Of a DNA stretch of 64,000 nucleotides, positions 10,700 to 22,810 are shown piece by piece (position 1 is the stretch's first letter; the number at the start of each line of letters is the position of its first letter). The stretch spans positions 5,908,501 through 5,972,500 of the forward strand of contig JBBDHG010000028.1 of NCBI GenBank assembly GCA_037951165.1, in the 5' to 3' direction. Position numbers and translations under genes: made by a program. The notes beneath the pieces are model-generated. The model saw nothing but the letters and a program-made list of their open reading frames with translations. It made no database searches and was not told where the DNA came from. This stretch comes from Lophius americanus. Lineage: Eukaryota > Chordata > Actinopteri > Lophiiformes > Lophiidae.

Positions 10700-11075
10700 T
10701 GACATTACTTCCTAACTGTTGGTCCGATTTAGTTAGTAAATTTAGTTTTAGTTAATTTGTTTGAGTAAATTTAGCTTATATGAATTGACATAAGGAAATC
10801 TGTCTTGTCAAATTACTGAGCTTAGATAAGACCAGTTCGCTGTATTAATCTTCATTATTGAGTCATAATGTAATTTATTTTAGACTATACTGCTGAATTC
10901 ATAGAAATAGTTAGGTTGAGTCTATATGGACGTTTTTTATTATTATTATTAATGAATCACATTTAATTTGAGGAGTTCATTCTGGAGGATTGTTTGGACA
11001 ACGTAGGGGATTGGGTGCTTTTTGGAGATATACCCTTGCTTTCAGTGAGGACAGCTTGTGACTAATTTTTAGAAA
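10700..11075 (+). repeat. Dispersed family A, copy (plus, 3' two thirds)
   Basis: Contains TAACTGTTGGTCCGATTTAG, TATATGAATTGACATAAGGA, ATTGAGTCATAATG, 'CATTTAATTTGAGGAGTTCA' and 'GGGGATTGGGTGCTTTTTGG', all in the order seen at 52160-52610. Its ends are ragged. Confidence 0.75.
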
Positions 11076-12216
11076 AATGTAAGTAAATCACAGAAAAGAG
11101 GAATTACGAAAGGGAACTACATGGTCTGAGAAATTAAGTTAAAGACAGAGAGTAGAAGGAATGACCTTGGAGCTATGATGCATATTATGTAATGTAATGT
11201 ATACTTAATTTATGGCTTAGTCATACAACTACTAGTTACACACAGTACAATATTGTAAAGTTGTATTATTTGCATTTGACCCACCCCGAGGAAAAGTGGG
11301 AGAAGTGAGGCGCCTCTGTGAAGTACACTGGGAGCTTGAGGTTCAGGGTCTTGTTCAAGCTGGTGTGTCTGTTAATCATCATCCCAGCCCGCTAGTAACC
11401 CAAAAATGATATCAGCAGGGTACAAGACTACTCCAGAAATAAGATAAATAAAATCTATACATCTCATCCCAAGATGCCTCAGGTGACGTAAAGACAGGTT
11501 CATTCATTTTGGTTAAGATTTAAGGAAATCACTTGCTAATGTGGACATTCAACTGTTGTGAAAGTTAGAGCGAACAATAAGTCTAGCTCTATTCTCTGCA
11601 GTTGAGATCATTCTGGCAGTTTGCAGTTCTCTCTTGTTGTTGATAGCCTCTAATAAACCTATCTTGACTGATCCAGATATCGGCAGCTGTGATTTGTTGT
11701 TGCTGAGTGGTTGGCTGAGGTACAGATGAGATATTGGGTATCATTTTCCTTGCCTGAGGTTCCAAGATCCATCTTGTCAGACAGGATTAGAGAGCACAAA
11801 GAGGGGAATCTGATACTCCCTCACATAGAGGCATGAAAAATCTCCAAATGTGTCCACATCTAAAACATATATTGCCTCTAAATGCATTTCAGTCACCGAA
11901 CTAGTGAATTACAAATCATATTAATAATATATTAAATGTCAAATAACACTGATATGTTGTTTGTGCTACATTTCCACCTGTGGGGATAGACCTTTTGAGT
12001 TACATGCCTTGGTTAAGCATACCAGACAAATATACCAGGAAACGAAGATCGGACTGCAGGATAGTAAATGTTTGCTTGTTCTTTCCATCCTCAGCTCCCT
12101 TCTTTACATTCAGAGCTAATGATACTGGTAATGCTCTACAGGATAATTCTGCAAGCCTGGATCAGAGGAATCCAGGCTGACTGAGGCAAATAATTATATC
12201 ATTATATGTAGATCAT
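11076..12216. other. Intron 2 stretch; possible SINE scrap at 11270-11370
   Basis: CATTTGACCCACCCCGAGGA and GGTTCAGGGTCTTGTTCAAG resemble the body of a fish SINE but no A or B box is visible. The rest (AT-rich, an unconvincing 66-codon frame at 11980) shows nothing that I can name. Confidence 0.4.
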
Positions 12217-12690
12217 ATCCCCGAAGCCAGGCATGTTATGGAATCTTCTTCACCTCCGCCATCACAGATCCTTCGTATTAATCCAATAAGTCATAAATGG
12301 CTTCATGAGTGAGCGGAAGATCTATACGGATTCTGGGAATGGTCTGTTGTATATTTCCGCTACTAGGTGGGGGCTTAATCTTCAAAAGTTTTATGCAATA
12401 ATTTGTCAACCCTTGGTCTGATTTAGTCCAAATTTGGGGCATATGAATTAACACGAGGAGATATATCGTGCATATATCATATTTTATACCAGTAGTTCAT
12501 TATTTATTCCCTAATAGGAGCTTTTTTACGAAAACACATTTCTTTTCTTTTTTAAAGGGACTTCACATTAAATTTTTTGGGTTCAATTCGTGGGATTGCT
12601 TGTACAACAGAAGGGATTGGAGCCTTTCATGGATATACTCTTGTTAACGGGGGCAGCAGAGGCCTAGTTGGTCCATGTTAGTCCTGCAGC
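12217..12690 (+). repeat. Dispersed family A, copy (plus)
   Basis: Begins ATATCCCCGAAGCCAGGCAT (terminal hairpin region) and continues with CAGATCCTTCGTATTAA, 'GGTCTGATTTAGTCCAAATT', 'GGGATTGCTTGTACAACAGA'. Internally shortened relative to the longest copy. Confidence 0.78.
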
Positions 12691-13483
12691 GGATTAAGAA
12701 ACATTCCTTGATGTAGTTTTTTGAGAGGAAAGGCTAACTTTTCATCCCCAATCATAAAAATCTCAATGATTTATTGTTGGGGACAACAATTGTTTCAGCA
12801 GTCCACAGCTGTCCTCCCCTCCATCTGCTCTGATGTCTGCGCTCAAGTTTGGTACTGAAGCAGTCGAGTCATTTTCTGTTCCAAGCTGTGGTAGTTGTCT
12901 GCTTATTGCTGGCCTCAAGCACATTGATGAACTTCACCCGTACAGGCCTGTATACGTACCATGTGCTACTACCTGTGTATGTGATCCAACTGCAGAAAAC
13001 ATAGATCACGGACAAGAGAATTACTCCTTCCCAATCACTGGATGGTATTTTTTCCATCACCATGGAGAAATTTTAGCATTTGGTGGGAGTTTGAAGAGTA
13101 AGGGAACACACTTACAATTACAGCCGACTGAGAGAACAATAGGCTAAGACAGCCCCATGAGAATGGTTGAGGTGTGGAGAGGAAATGGAGAGAGAACCTT
13201 ATAGATTCAGTTTCTGAAAATACCTAATGTTTACGGCTCCACAGGCAATCCACTCTTTCTGAGGAATGACAAGTGAGCTGGTAATGGAGATATAATAGAA
13301 TTTCAAAGGTTGTAGACTCGTTTCAGCAGTCCATCAGCATCCACTAAAGACACCCTTTCTATGGACTCAAAACGTATAATTGCGGAGACAGAGATAGGTT
13401 TTCTTGTGGAAAGCTGAGATACCTCTCTTTGGTCCTGCATGTGTGTGTGCAGCGGGTACAAGAACCTACATGTTTACATGCCC
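12691..13483. other. Intron 2 stretch with nothing recognised
   Basis: No domain-bearing frame. A 104-codon open stretch at 12833-13147 overlaps one on the other strand, lacks splice-site support and shows no motif, so I do not call it a gene. Confidence 0.45.
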
Positions 13484-14065
13484 ACACTGCTAAAAATGGA
13501 ACCAAGCACGTTTGTCTTATTTCTTTTCAAAATACCACATTGTACCTGATATGAGACACAATTGCTTAACAAGTAAAATACCAGGGAGATGTAAGGACTT
13601 GGTTTTAGACAATGCACCTTGAATGCTTTCTTAAACCCCAGAATCTTGAAAAAAATCTCAAAATGCTCTGTCCAAGTATTTCCAGCTAACAACATATATA
13701 TATTTATTTAACTTAAACTTATTGAATTTCACATGCTAAGGTGATGCTCTTAAATGTATACCTATTATACAACCTAAAATAATTTAAATGAAGCTGAGGG
13801 TTGACGGTTGAGAAGGTTGACATCTAAATTTACAAACTTTGATCAGTACTGGACTGTTCTAACACACAACACATCTTACTTGTAAAGAACTGTTTAAATG
13901 ACATTTCCCAGCTCATTTCACTCCTAACTATTACTCAAGAAATCTTACCAAGTGCAATTTCACTTGTTCTATTGGTATTTCTTTTTACTTATTACAAACT
14001 TAAAAACACCTTGTATTTGTTATTTTTTAACTTATTTTTGAAGCAATACTTATTCCACTGTATAA
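13484..14065. repeat. Possible MITE in intron 2
   Basis: Starts CACTGCTAAAAATGGAACCA and ends near TACTTATTCCACTGT, an imperfect inverted pair about 570 bases apart. The interior is rich in 'aaatcttaccaag', 'cttgtatttg'-type phrases seen in a fish non-autonomous DNA element whose ends read CACTGCAAAAA. The family assignment is a guess. Confidence 0.35.
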
Positions 14066-14261
14066 TTATTGAAGGGTTATGGTTGTGCAGACAGAGCAGG
14101 AAGACCAAAGGTGTCTTTCTCTGAAGAAGAGCAGGGAGGGAACTCAGACACAAGCTTAATATTTGATATAAAGAGGTCTGTCTTCATCAAACACAGTATG
14201 TTTCTGTTCACGCTAAGGCAACACCCTGAAGTTTGATTAGCTTAGAATAAAGACTGGTAGC

Positions 14262-14283
14262 GGGGGGGGGGGGGGGGGGGGGG
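14262..14283 (+). repeat. Homopolymer G22
   Basis: Twenty-two consecutive G residues in intron 2. Such a run can form G-quadruplex structures and is also prone to sequencing length error. Confidence 0.9.
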
Positions 14284-14794
14284 CAAGCATAGCTCTCCAT
14301 TTACAAACCTATCTTGTTTGTTTAATCTATACAGTTCCCTGTTGTCTGCTGAGGAGAAGAATGAACAAGCAAAAGATTGAACTAAAGATTGGGACCAATA
14401 CTTAGGTCAAGAGCTGAGTCAGCAGTTTACTGGTGGTCGTAAAATGACATCTGTGCCTGGACGAATTGTCTTGATACTAAACTACCCGATCTTACATTGT
14501 GTCCTTCTTCTCCTTGCTGAGGTTGTATCTGGCACCCCGAGCAAATCATGCGCGTCAGTGGTTTTAGATAGCGGCGAATTGATCTGGCATATGTCTTGCA
14601 GTGTACGAAGCAACAAGTAGCAATCCTTACCCAATCCTCTGATTCCCACTGGCCCCGGCGGGTCCATCAGATTAACATCTGAGATGACAGAAATTAAGTT
14701 AGTCTGTCGTTTATACAATTTGAAGCTGAGCCATGAGCCACATCTCTAAATTTTCTGCCTTTATTAACTCTGATAGTGGGAGTTAGAGGAGGTC
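14284..14794. other. Intron 2 stretch; minus-strand 78-codon frame unassigned
   Basis: A minus-strand open frame at 14482-14718 encodes LMDPPGPVGIRGLGKDCYLL and QDICQINSPLSKTTDAHDLL-type sequence that is not low complexity. I do not recognise it. No start context or splice sites support a gene; it could be a mobile-element remnant. Confidence 0.3.
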
Positions 14795-14860
14795 ACTTTG
14801 AGATTTTATCCAAATGTAAAGTGCATTATAAATTAAATGTATTATTATTATTATTATGTG
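14795..14860 (+). mobile_element. L2-like 3' tail fragment
   Basis: CACTTTGAGATTTTATCCAA, AAAGTGCATTATAAATTAAA and an (ATT)n tail match the 3' UTR ends at 38575-38642 and 25118-25183. Only the tail is present. Confidence 0.75.
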
Positions 14861-14989
14861 ATCAGGCAAACTAACAATCAAAGTTTGAATTGAAAAAAAA
14901 AAGAAGATATTCCATTAGAGAGTAATGAGTAAAGTTTTGCACTTTTTTCGATGCGTTGTGGTCGAGCCCTTATATCAAAACAATTTAAT

Positions 14990-15075
14990 TTATGTAGCGC
15001 CAATTCACCACAAATGTTATCTCAAGGCGCTATGAAGCAGATCCCGGCTCAGGGTGGAGGACAAATAGAGATGCA
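14990..15075 (+). repeat. Short dispersed-element scrap
   Basis: TTATGTAGCGCCAATTCACC and 'ATCTCAAGGCGCTATGAAGC' resemble the end of a common fish element that carries 'atagcgc...ctcaaggcgctgt'. Too short to classify. Confidence 0.35.
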
Positions 15076-15935
15076 GAGGGATTTCATTCAGTGATAATAA
15101 TTTGTTTGAAAATACTGTTAAAACTGCTACAACTTATACTTATAATGATACTGTCATCATATAGGTTCATAGATGATTTAGTCTTGCATGGACCAGGTAT
15201 TTTATGACTGTTTGTCAGGCTTTGGTCAGAGACAGAACATAGGAGGCCTGTTCTGTTCTCTCCATCTAGCCTTTCAGGGAACTCCAGCTCTGCATTTACC
15301 CACCAACCACTGCTGTCAGACTCATTTGAACTGCCTTTGTCCACTGTATAAACATGTGTGTGAGTGATATTTGGTGCGTGTGTGTCAGCCTGTCAGTGGC
15401 TGTGTGTGGGTGTAAGGTAGATGGTGCTCAGGTTACTCAGGCTGCCCTGTCAGAGGACTCGCTCTCTTTCTCACATTTTAGCATAAGAGAAGAGCAGAGC
15501 ACAGTGACTATTTATAGACCACTTCTGGCCTACTTGGCAACAGGAAGGAGATGAAGACAAGGAAAGGAACTATGGAGGCCAATGAGGGGCAAAATAGAAA
15601 GTTGAACATCCAACGAGAGCAAAGTCACTCGTGCTACTCTGGTTTAGGAAAGTGGATTGAAGCCCAACTTTCTGACCTTTTTGGCTCAGAATCCTAAAGT
15701 TTTTCATTTGAAACAGCTTTACTACGTCATTGGTAGTCATTGTTCCACACTTGTTTATGTTAAACATACTGTACCTTATAGGTGCCAACAGTTGTGTTTT
15801 ACTATACTTTTCAGAAGTTAATGGGTAGAGTATATAAAATGTAGGGTTATCCCTTTAAATAAATGTAAAAATAGTATTGATAATCATGTTTTTAAAAAGT
15901 ACATCGGCTGAAAATATCAATCACTCATTTAGTCC
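15076..15935. other. Intron 2 stretch with nothing recognised
   Basis: Several sub-90-codon frames on both strands, none with a domain. A TGTGTGTGAG-type run occurs near 15354-15415. Confidence 0.45.
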
Positions 15936-16065
15936 TTTATATCTCCAGAGGCGGCGAGTCCTCTTCAATAGAAGCTGCCATGCTGCACTACCATGTTTGT
16001 ACAGTAGTTTGAATGGACAAACTGAACTCTGGCTCAGAGGACTTTCCACATGGGCTGAACTAGCA
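15936..16065 (+). repeat. Dispersed family C fragment
   Basis: CTTTATATCTCCAGAGGCGG then 'CGAGTCCTCTTC', CATGTTTGTACAGTAG and ACAAACTGAACTCTGGCTC match, with changes, the stretch at 60912-60990. It looks like a short-range dispersed fish repeat. Confidence 0.5.
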
Positions 16066-16104
16066 AAAAGAAGAGATTCAAAGATTCAGTGACTAAGTTT
16101 CACA

Positions 16105-16475
16105 CTCAATTGCGTTGTACAAGCCCCCCTGATAAAAGTCCTCAAATTAAATGTTGTACACGAAAAGCAGTGTTTTTCATGAAACAGCTGCCCTTGGTGG
16201 GTAAAATATGAACCATTAGAGTAAAATATTATACACTGTATATCATCTCCCCAAGTAGATTCATACTCGACAAATTTTGACTAAATTGGACTAACGGTTG
16301 AGTGACAGAAATAAGCAACTAATGTTTCACAAAATTCATCCAGTTCTTCCTAACTGTAAGTTCAGTGTGGGTACAAAATCTGAAATTGATACATCAAAGA
16401 GTTTTTTATTTCTCGTGTTAACACGAAGAATCTGTGGCATCTATGATGATCCCATAAAATCCCAGCCATTTCAGG
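16105..16475 (-). repeat. Dispersed family A, copy (minus)
   Basis: Reverse-oriented copy: TTGCGTTGTACAAGCCCCCC, 'CTCAAATTAAATGTTG', 'ATCTCCCCAAGTAGATTCAT', 'ACTAAATTGGACTAACGGTT' and 'ATTCATCCAGTTCTTCCT' occur in the reverse order of the plus copies. Confidence 0.78.
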
Positions 16476-16611
16476 GATATAAAGACGAAAGAATCTATAG
16501 ATAAAACTTCTCACAATGTAATTTTGGTCAAATGAGCCTTTAAGAACCACTGTAATCATCTCATTTATATCTCATGGTGACTTTATTGCCTGCGTCTATA
16601 TGCAACATGTG

Positions 16612-16687
16612 TTTTTTTTTTTTTGTGTGTTTGTGTGTGTGTGTGTACATTTGTGTGTGTTTGTGCGTGCGTGTGTGTGTGTGTGTA
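16612..16687. repeat. Poly-T then (TG)n microsatellite
   Basis: Thirteen T residues followed by an interrupted TG run. A second TG run lies at 16818-16858. Confidence 0.85.
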
Positions 16688-17114
16688 TTCTGCAGCAGGG
16701 TTTTCTGTGTTTAAGTTGATACAGCTGGTGGGCAGGATGTCAGCTTCAGGCCTCTGTCTCTGTTTGTAATTCTCCCCTTAGAGAGCAGCCTTCCTTTGCT
16801 ATAAATAGCCTCTGCACGGTGTGTGTGTGTGTGTGTGTGTCCGTTTGTGTGTATGTGTCTGCTCAGAGAGAATGGTGTTCTTCCACACAGTATTTCCATC
16901 CATGTGCATTAGTGTATGTTTATCTTCTCCATGTTCACTGTTCCATGTCTCGCTGTATTTGCTTTGTATGGTGTGTGTGGGTGTGTGTGTAAAGAGAGAG
17001 ATGATGGTGGTCTTAATGATGATGACTATGTGTGCTCAATTGTTTGATTTCAACGCCCATATTCACTCTTTCATCACTCCCCTTGGTCTCATCACTGCCG
17101 TCTACCCCAGACAG

Positions 17115-17280
17115 CAATCCTCTTCTCCTGCTCCATCTCTTCCTCTGCTTCCTTGTCCAAATCCATTTCCTCTTCCTCCTGCTCCTCCTTCTGTTCCTTC
17201 CTCTCCACTTCCTCCGCCCTCTCCACTTTCTCCCTGTTTTATTTCCTCCCCCTACCCCTTCACTTCCTCCTGTTTCCTCA
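17115..17280. repeat. Polypyrimidine (CCT/TCC-rich) tract
   Basis: About 165 bases almost free of purines except scattered G and A, rich in CTTCCTCC units. This is simple sequence; the long + strand frame across it is an artefact of composition. Confidence 0.8.
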
Positions 17281-18667
17281 TGTCGTTTAAATTTTGTGGC
17301 ACTTGTAATTTACCTGGCACTTTCTATACTACATTTTACAGTATTCCACTACAGCTCAGAAAAAAAAAATCTAGTTTTCTCCTCTTTTACTTTGGTTTTT
17401 CGACTGTAGTTATTAGTTACTTTTCAAAATAAAGTATTTTATACTTATTCATGTATCTCCAAATGTTTTGATTGTAAACAATCTCTGTTAAGTACACTCT
17501 GGTTACACTAATTTTAGAGATGTGTACGCTTTAAGCAGGATATGATGATTTTAAAGCTCAAAATACTCAACAGCAAAAAGTAGTTTCATTAGTAACATAG
17601 TAACATAGACCTACATATTAATTAGGTCAGCCCATAGTAATAACAAAACATAATAATTAATAGTAGAAATCTGAGTGGAAGTATATCATTGAACAATTTG
17701 TGCTTTTACCTTTGATACTTAAGGTACATTTTAATCAGTTTTTTATTATTGCATGTTTTATAATAGTCTCTTTTAAAGGTTTATAATTTTCACTGCCACC
17801 AGCATTTCCTAAGTTCCGTTTGGAAGATTGATGATAGCGTTTTCTCGGTTCAGTTCCTGTTTTTATTGTCCCATTATATAGCTGTTTTTGTCTGGTGTGG
17901 GATGATGATTGCGAGGGGAAACTGTTTCTTTTTTTTAAAGTGTTTTATTTTATATCCTGTTCTTAAAGTTCTTGCTTTGCTTTTTTGTGACTTTCCTATG
18001 TATGAACATTTTTCTTTAAATATAATTTGATTCATTGACTTGACTAAGATTTGGACAAAGATCTTTTACTTGTTTTGGAGTATTTTCTACCTTTTGTATT
18101 TTCTATTTTCTACCGCTTGTCCTTAGAGCTGGTAGTCAAGGCGAGGTCTCTTCTCTTTCTCCTTCACTGTGATCTGTAAGAATCTTCACATGCCTGAATT
18201 TCACTTTTCACATGAAAAAATAAATTAATAATTAATTAAAGTAATTACTTTAACCAGTATCCTATATACAATTAAGTATTTTTCAGATTCATATATTAAA
18301 TTAAGTTGAAAATACTTAATTTGCTTGAGTCCCCAGTGGAATTAATTTTTTTTAAATCATCAACCATTTTCTTTTTAAAGTGTGTAATATTTGGCTTAAT
18401 GCTGCAGGAATAAAATGTTAGATTGTCAAATGTTAGATCTGTGCCCCATTAACTAACTAACCTAAAGGTAAAACCATACAAAAAAAGCTTTTGAAATAAT
18501 TTCCAAAGATAAATTGTTGATGAACTTAATGAAATTACCTTTTTTCTTTTAGCATTTTTGAGTCACATTCATTTAAGTTGTTTAATTTATTTAATTTAAT
18601 GGCGTGTTGCCAGTTAAAGAAGAATCCATTGTGAACCCTTTTTTTCTTTTGTCTTTTCTCCATGCAG
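17281..18667. other. End of intron 2, AT-rich, nothing firm
   Basis: The start (17290-17460) has phrases like those of the hAT-like MITE (GGCACTTTCTATACTACATT, CCACTACAGCTC) but is too diverged for a firm call. The remainder is AT-rich with no recognised feature up to the exon 3 acceptor. Confidence 0.4.
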
Positions 18668-18778
18668 ACAAGTATAAAAGAGGGATTGTTGCTGAAACAG
18701 ACCAGCTCCTTCCAGCGGTGGAAAAAACGCTACTTTAAGCTGAGAGGCCGAACTCTCTACTACGCCAAAGATGCCAAG
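18668..18778 (+). CDS. dgkh: dgkh exon 3 (first part of PH domain)
   Basis: Thirty-seven codons, residues 70-106, phase 0/0, acceptor TCTCCATGCAG and donor AAG|GTAAGC. It encodes TSIKEGLLLKQTSSFQRWKK and then RYFKLRGRTLYYAKDAK, the typical first strands of a PH domain, with the basic KKRYF region expected to contact phosphoinositide headgroups. It is flanked by 14-kb and 13-kb introns. Confidence 0.95.
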
Positions 18779-19230
18779 GTAAGCTTAAGTGTTGGATCCC
18801 AGTGCGCCGTTCTGCAGAAAGGTTGCCACAGGGGACCAATATTAACCCTCCTCCATATCCTATGCCTCTTAATAAACTCAAATCCGATGGAAAGGTCTCT
18901 GTTTAAATTAATCTATTCATTCAGGGTTTGTCCAACTGCTTCTTTCAAAAGCTGGGTACAAAGAAAGCTGCAAAACAAAAAGGGTTGATATTCAGTCCCC
19001 AAAATATTCATAGGTGTGTCAAACAATAATTAAACCAAACCGAGTGTCATCTACCATTCCCTGAAAAACCCAACTGTAGCTACGCCTGGATGTGCCAGTT
19101 CATTACAAGATCATTCTGTTTAATGGGATGCAGGTGGGTGAAATAATGGTATCATTTATGAGGTGAATGTTGATGATGTTACCTGCAGCCATCCTTCAGC
19201 AGCATCTGTGTGTAATTTTCAGATTCCTCT
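18779..19230. other. Start of intron 3, nothing recognised
   Basis: The exon 3 frame remains open for 70 codons into the intron but has no conservation with the family; the donor GTAAGC is strong. No repeat was identified. Confidence 0.5.
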
Positions 19231-19786
19231 TAAGAGATGGCAAAAGTACACTTATTCTTTACTTGAGTAGAACAGGAGTTACTGCTTTAAAAAACAACTA
19301 TGGTAAAAAAAAAACAAGCTTTGATTCAACTTCTTTACTCAAGTACGAGAGAAAAAGTTCAAACTCCGAAATTAACTCAAAGTAAAAAGTAGGAGTATAA
19401 AAAAGTATTAGAGGGAAAATTAGTAATAGGAATGGAAACCAAAAACCCATGTAAGTATTAAATTATGAAACTAAAAAGTATAACGTGAATGTAAAAAAGT
19501 ATAAATGTAGAAAGTATCATGCAATGAACTAAATGTCTGACTCGTTCTTTTTTGTTTGTTTTCCTTCATGTTTTGTGGCGATGTCAGGAAAACGTGCAAT
19601 GAATCAAAACAAATATAATCAACTAAATAACAAAACTGATCTTAAAAGTACTGATATCCTTAAAATGTAGAGAGTGAAAGTAAAAGGTGGAGGACAAATA
19701 AGTACTCTAGTAAGGTACAGATACCTGAAAATGTTACTTAAATACAGTAATGAAGTATTCGTACGTTGTTACTTCTCACCTCTAGT
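19231..19786. mobile_element. hAT-like MITE, about 550 bp
   Basis: Begins AGAGATGGCAAAAGTACACT and ends GTTACTTCTCACCTCTAG, reading as imperfect inverted ends. The interior has TTACTTGAGTAGAACAGGAG and 'AAGTACAGATAC'-type phrases common to this fish element. No transposase frame, so it is non-autonomous. Confidence 0.62.
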
Positions 19787-20994
19787 GAATGTTATTATTC
19801 ATATGGATTCAGGTGATTACAGTTTTAAAAGATTTAGAGAAAAGATTTAGTCCTTTTTGGAGTTTGAAATAAATTAGGTATTTTTCATCTTTTGTAAATG
19901 GGGTTCATGGCCTTTTTAGCAAGAATCAGAGGACATTGATGCAGCTCATATATAGTATCTAAAACATGAGTATAAGGAGTGTAAACGGCGGAGAAAGAGC
20001 TGTCTCTGTCTAGATTCCATCTCTCAGTCATCTTAAAGCTCTCTTACATTCACATACCGAAATATTCACATGGGAGGGTTATGTGGCAGACGAGGTGGGT
20101 GATTTCCTAGGGGCTCTGCTGGTTGCCTAGGAACTCTTCCTAGCGTGGTGATGTGTTGTCTGAAATTCTAGTCTAACATTTAGTTGTTTAAACAAGTAAA
20201 TACTGTAGGTACAATATTGTTGTTTTTTTAAATGATGTGTTCATTTGGTGTCAGAGTAGTAGGAAAAATTAGTTCTCAACTGACTCATTTTGGGGGGGGG
20301 GATTGGTTGGCAACTCAAACCCTATTCCTGACAGCTGAAATGTTTTCCATCTCAAGAGAACACAAGCCCCGCAGAGGTAGTCATAACAATCAACTGTTAA
20401 TGAAAAAATCAGAAGAATCCAGTCACCCAGATTGTAGTCCACAGCCTGAGTGTATAAAGGGTTAAAGATATCCACTTCAGTAAAGGCTTGAATTGAGCTG
20501 GAATCATCTAGACATTCATGTCCACTCAGCGTCTCCCCGATGGTGATAATTCCTCTTTCAGATATTTCTTCCTGTAACAATCCATTTCATAAAAAGCCTC
20601 TACTCTAGAACATATCTTTGACATTATCATAAAACACAAAATATAAATAAAGATATAATTTGTATTCCATAAATTGGACTTTCAAACTCAAACTTAGCTT
20701 ATATGACTAGATCTTCTAAGCATATATCTTCCAACCCTGGCAAATATAACAATCACAAAAAATTATTTGGCATTCCTCCAACCATTTCTCTTCATGTGTG
20801 ATATACCTTCATTATTGATTAAATGAAGAATATATATGTTTAAATGCTTTAGATTATAGATATGAGTTGTTGAAGGATGACGAATGGAAAGACAGTCGGT
20901 GGAGGTATGAAGGCGTCTACGCGAGAGAGCAGTCAGGTTTTCAACTAGATTGTTAAATACTATTTTGAGAGTGAATACCTGAGGAAAGAAGGAA
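19787..20994. other. Intron 3 stretch with nothing recognised
   Basis: Includes a G10 run near 20291 and scattered frames under 105 codons without domains. I could not assign any repeat. Confidence 0.45.
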
Positions 20995-22530
20995 ATGTGC
21001 AATGGTGCCGATTTTCAAGAAGAATATGTTCAGAGCTGAAGGAACTCCAGAGGCATAAATTTGATGAACCACGACGAAATTTTGGTAAAGAGCAGAGGAG
21101 GCTAGGTTAAGAAAAGAGGTCACAATTTGTGAGCAGCAGTATGGTTTCCTGCCAAAAAAGATCTACAGATTAGTATTTTCTTTGAAAGTGGTGATGGAGA
21201 AGTATAGAGAAGGTCACAGGGAGTTACATTGTGTCCTTGTGGATTCAGAGAAAACGTACGACCGGATGTCGACGGAGCAATTGTGGGATTGCATCAGGGA
21301 GTCTGGAGTGATAGACAAGTAGGTTAGAGTGGTACAGAATATGTATGAGAACAGTACAGCAGTGACGAGGTGTGCAATAACAATGATGGCTTCAAGGTGG
21401 AGGTGGGACTGCTCCAAGGATCAGCTCTAAGCCCCATCATGTTTGCAATGGTGATGGACAGGCTGACTGATGAGGTCACGCAGGAGTCTCCATGGACTAT
21501 GATGTCGATGGATGACATTTTGATCTATAGTGAGAGGAGGGAGCAGGTGGAAGAAAACCTCAAGAGGTGGAGGTATGCACTGGAGAGAAGAGGGATGAAG
21601 GTCAGTTGGAGAGAGACAGAATACATGCGTGTGCTTGAAAGAGAAGCAGGGTGAGCTATGAGGATCCAAGGAGTAGAGTTGAAGGATGTATAGGAATTGA
21701 AGTACTTGGGATCAACTGTTCAGAGCAACGTTGAGTGTGGAAAAGGGGTGAAGAAGCGAGTACAGGCCGGGTGGAGTGGATGGAGTAGAGTGTCAGGAGT
21801 TATCTGTGACAGAATAGTAGCAGAGACAGTGAAGGGAAGGTTTAAAAGAAGGTAGTGAGACCATCCCTTCTGTATGGCTTGGAGAAGGCAGAATACATGT
21901 GTGTGAAGCACGTGGATTGGTGAGGATGCAAGGAGTAGAGTGCAGAAATTTAAGTACTTGGGGTCAACTGGTCAGGGCAACAGGGAGTGTGTAAAAGAGC
22001 AAGTGAGTGTTGGCAGGGTGAAGTGGGTGGAGAAGGGTGTCAGGAGTTATCTATGACAGAAAATTAGCAGCAAGCTGAAAGAATAGGTTTCCAAGATGGT
22101 AGTGAGAGCAGCTCTGCTGGATGGTTTAGAGATAGTGGCTCTGACCAAAAGAGGCAGAGCTGAAGATGCTCAGATATTCTTTGGGAGTGAAGAGAATGGA
22201 AAAAATTAGAAACAAGCACATCAGAGGGACAGCCCAGGTTAGATGTCTTGGAAACAAATTAAGAGACGCCATATTAAGATGGTTTGGACAGGTGAATAGG
22301 AGGGATAGTGGATCTATTGGTAGAAGGATATCAGACATGGAGCTGCCAGGCAGGAGAAAATGGGGAAGACCAAAGAGGAGGTTTCTGGATGTGGTGAGAG
22401 AGGACATGCAGTTGGTTGGTGTGACAGAGGAAGATGCGGAGGACAGGTCAAGATTGAAAAAGATAGTCCACTGTGGCGACCCCCAAAGGGAACAGCATAA
22501 AGATGAACAGATAGAAGAAGACTGGATATT
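20995..22530 (+). mobile_element. RTE-like LINE fragment with internal duplication
   Basis: Reverse transcriptase similarity runs from about 21010 to 22500. Recognisable pieces are CEQQYGFLPKK near 21130, VDSEKTYDRMSTEQLWDC near 21240, GLLQGSALSPIMFAMVMDRL at 21407 and MSMDDILIYSERREQVEENL (FADD motif changed to SMDD). The C-terminal part is MEKIRNKHIRGTAQVRCLG and ISDMELPGRRKWGRPKRR. Frames are interrupted. The segment 21618-21880 is repeated in diverged form at 21891-22140. It is a dead copy in intron 3; clade RTE is my best reading. Confidence 0.83.
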
Positions 22531-22559
22531 GATACTTGTTTTAACCTGTTTGTTTTTGT

Positions 22560-22630
22560 GCCTGTAAAGTGTCTCAGACTCCTTTGAAAATATTGATCTA
22601 TAAATAAAGTGCATTATTATTATTATAAGG
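22560..22630 (+). mobile_element. LINE-type 3' tail with (ATT)n
   Basis: AAAGTGTCTCAGACTCCTTT followed by 'ATAAATAAAGTGCATTATTA' resembles the 3' end of an L2-type LINE. It directly follows the RTE-like copy and may be a separate insertion. Confidence 0.5.
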
Positions 22631-22810
22631 TCTGCAGTGACACACCTACACACTGACAGCTGTTTTAAATTAGGCAAAGTCATTAATTACACCGTTAAGG
22701 TAGGGGATATAAGTCACACCTACAACTCCACTAAGGCCCAACAATCCACTTTAATCCAGAACTGATATCCCATGAAGCAGAATTTAATGTCTATTCTATG
22801 TCAGAATTTT

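Noticed and set aside
16821..17432. 203-codon + strand frame rich in C, V, S, P and L
   Set aside because: Composed of a (TG)n run and a polypyrimidine tract; no domain, and it lies inside intron 2.
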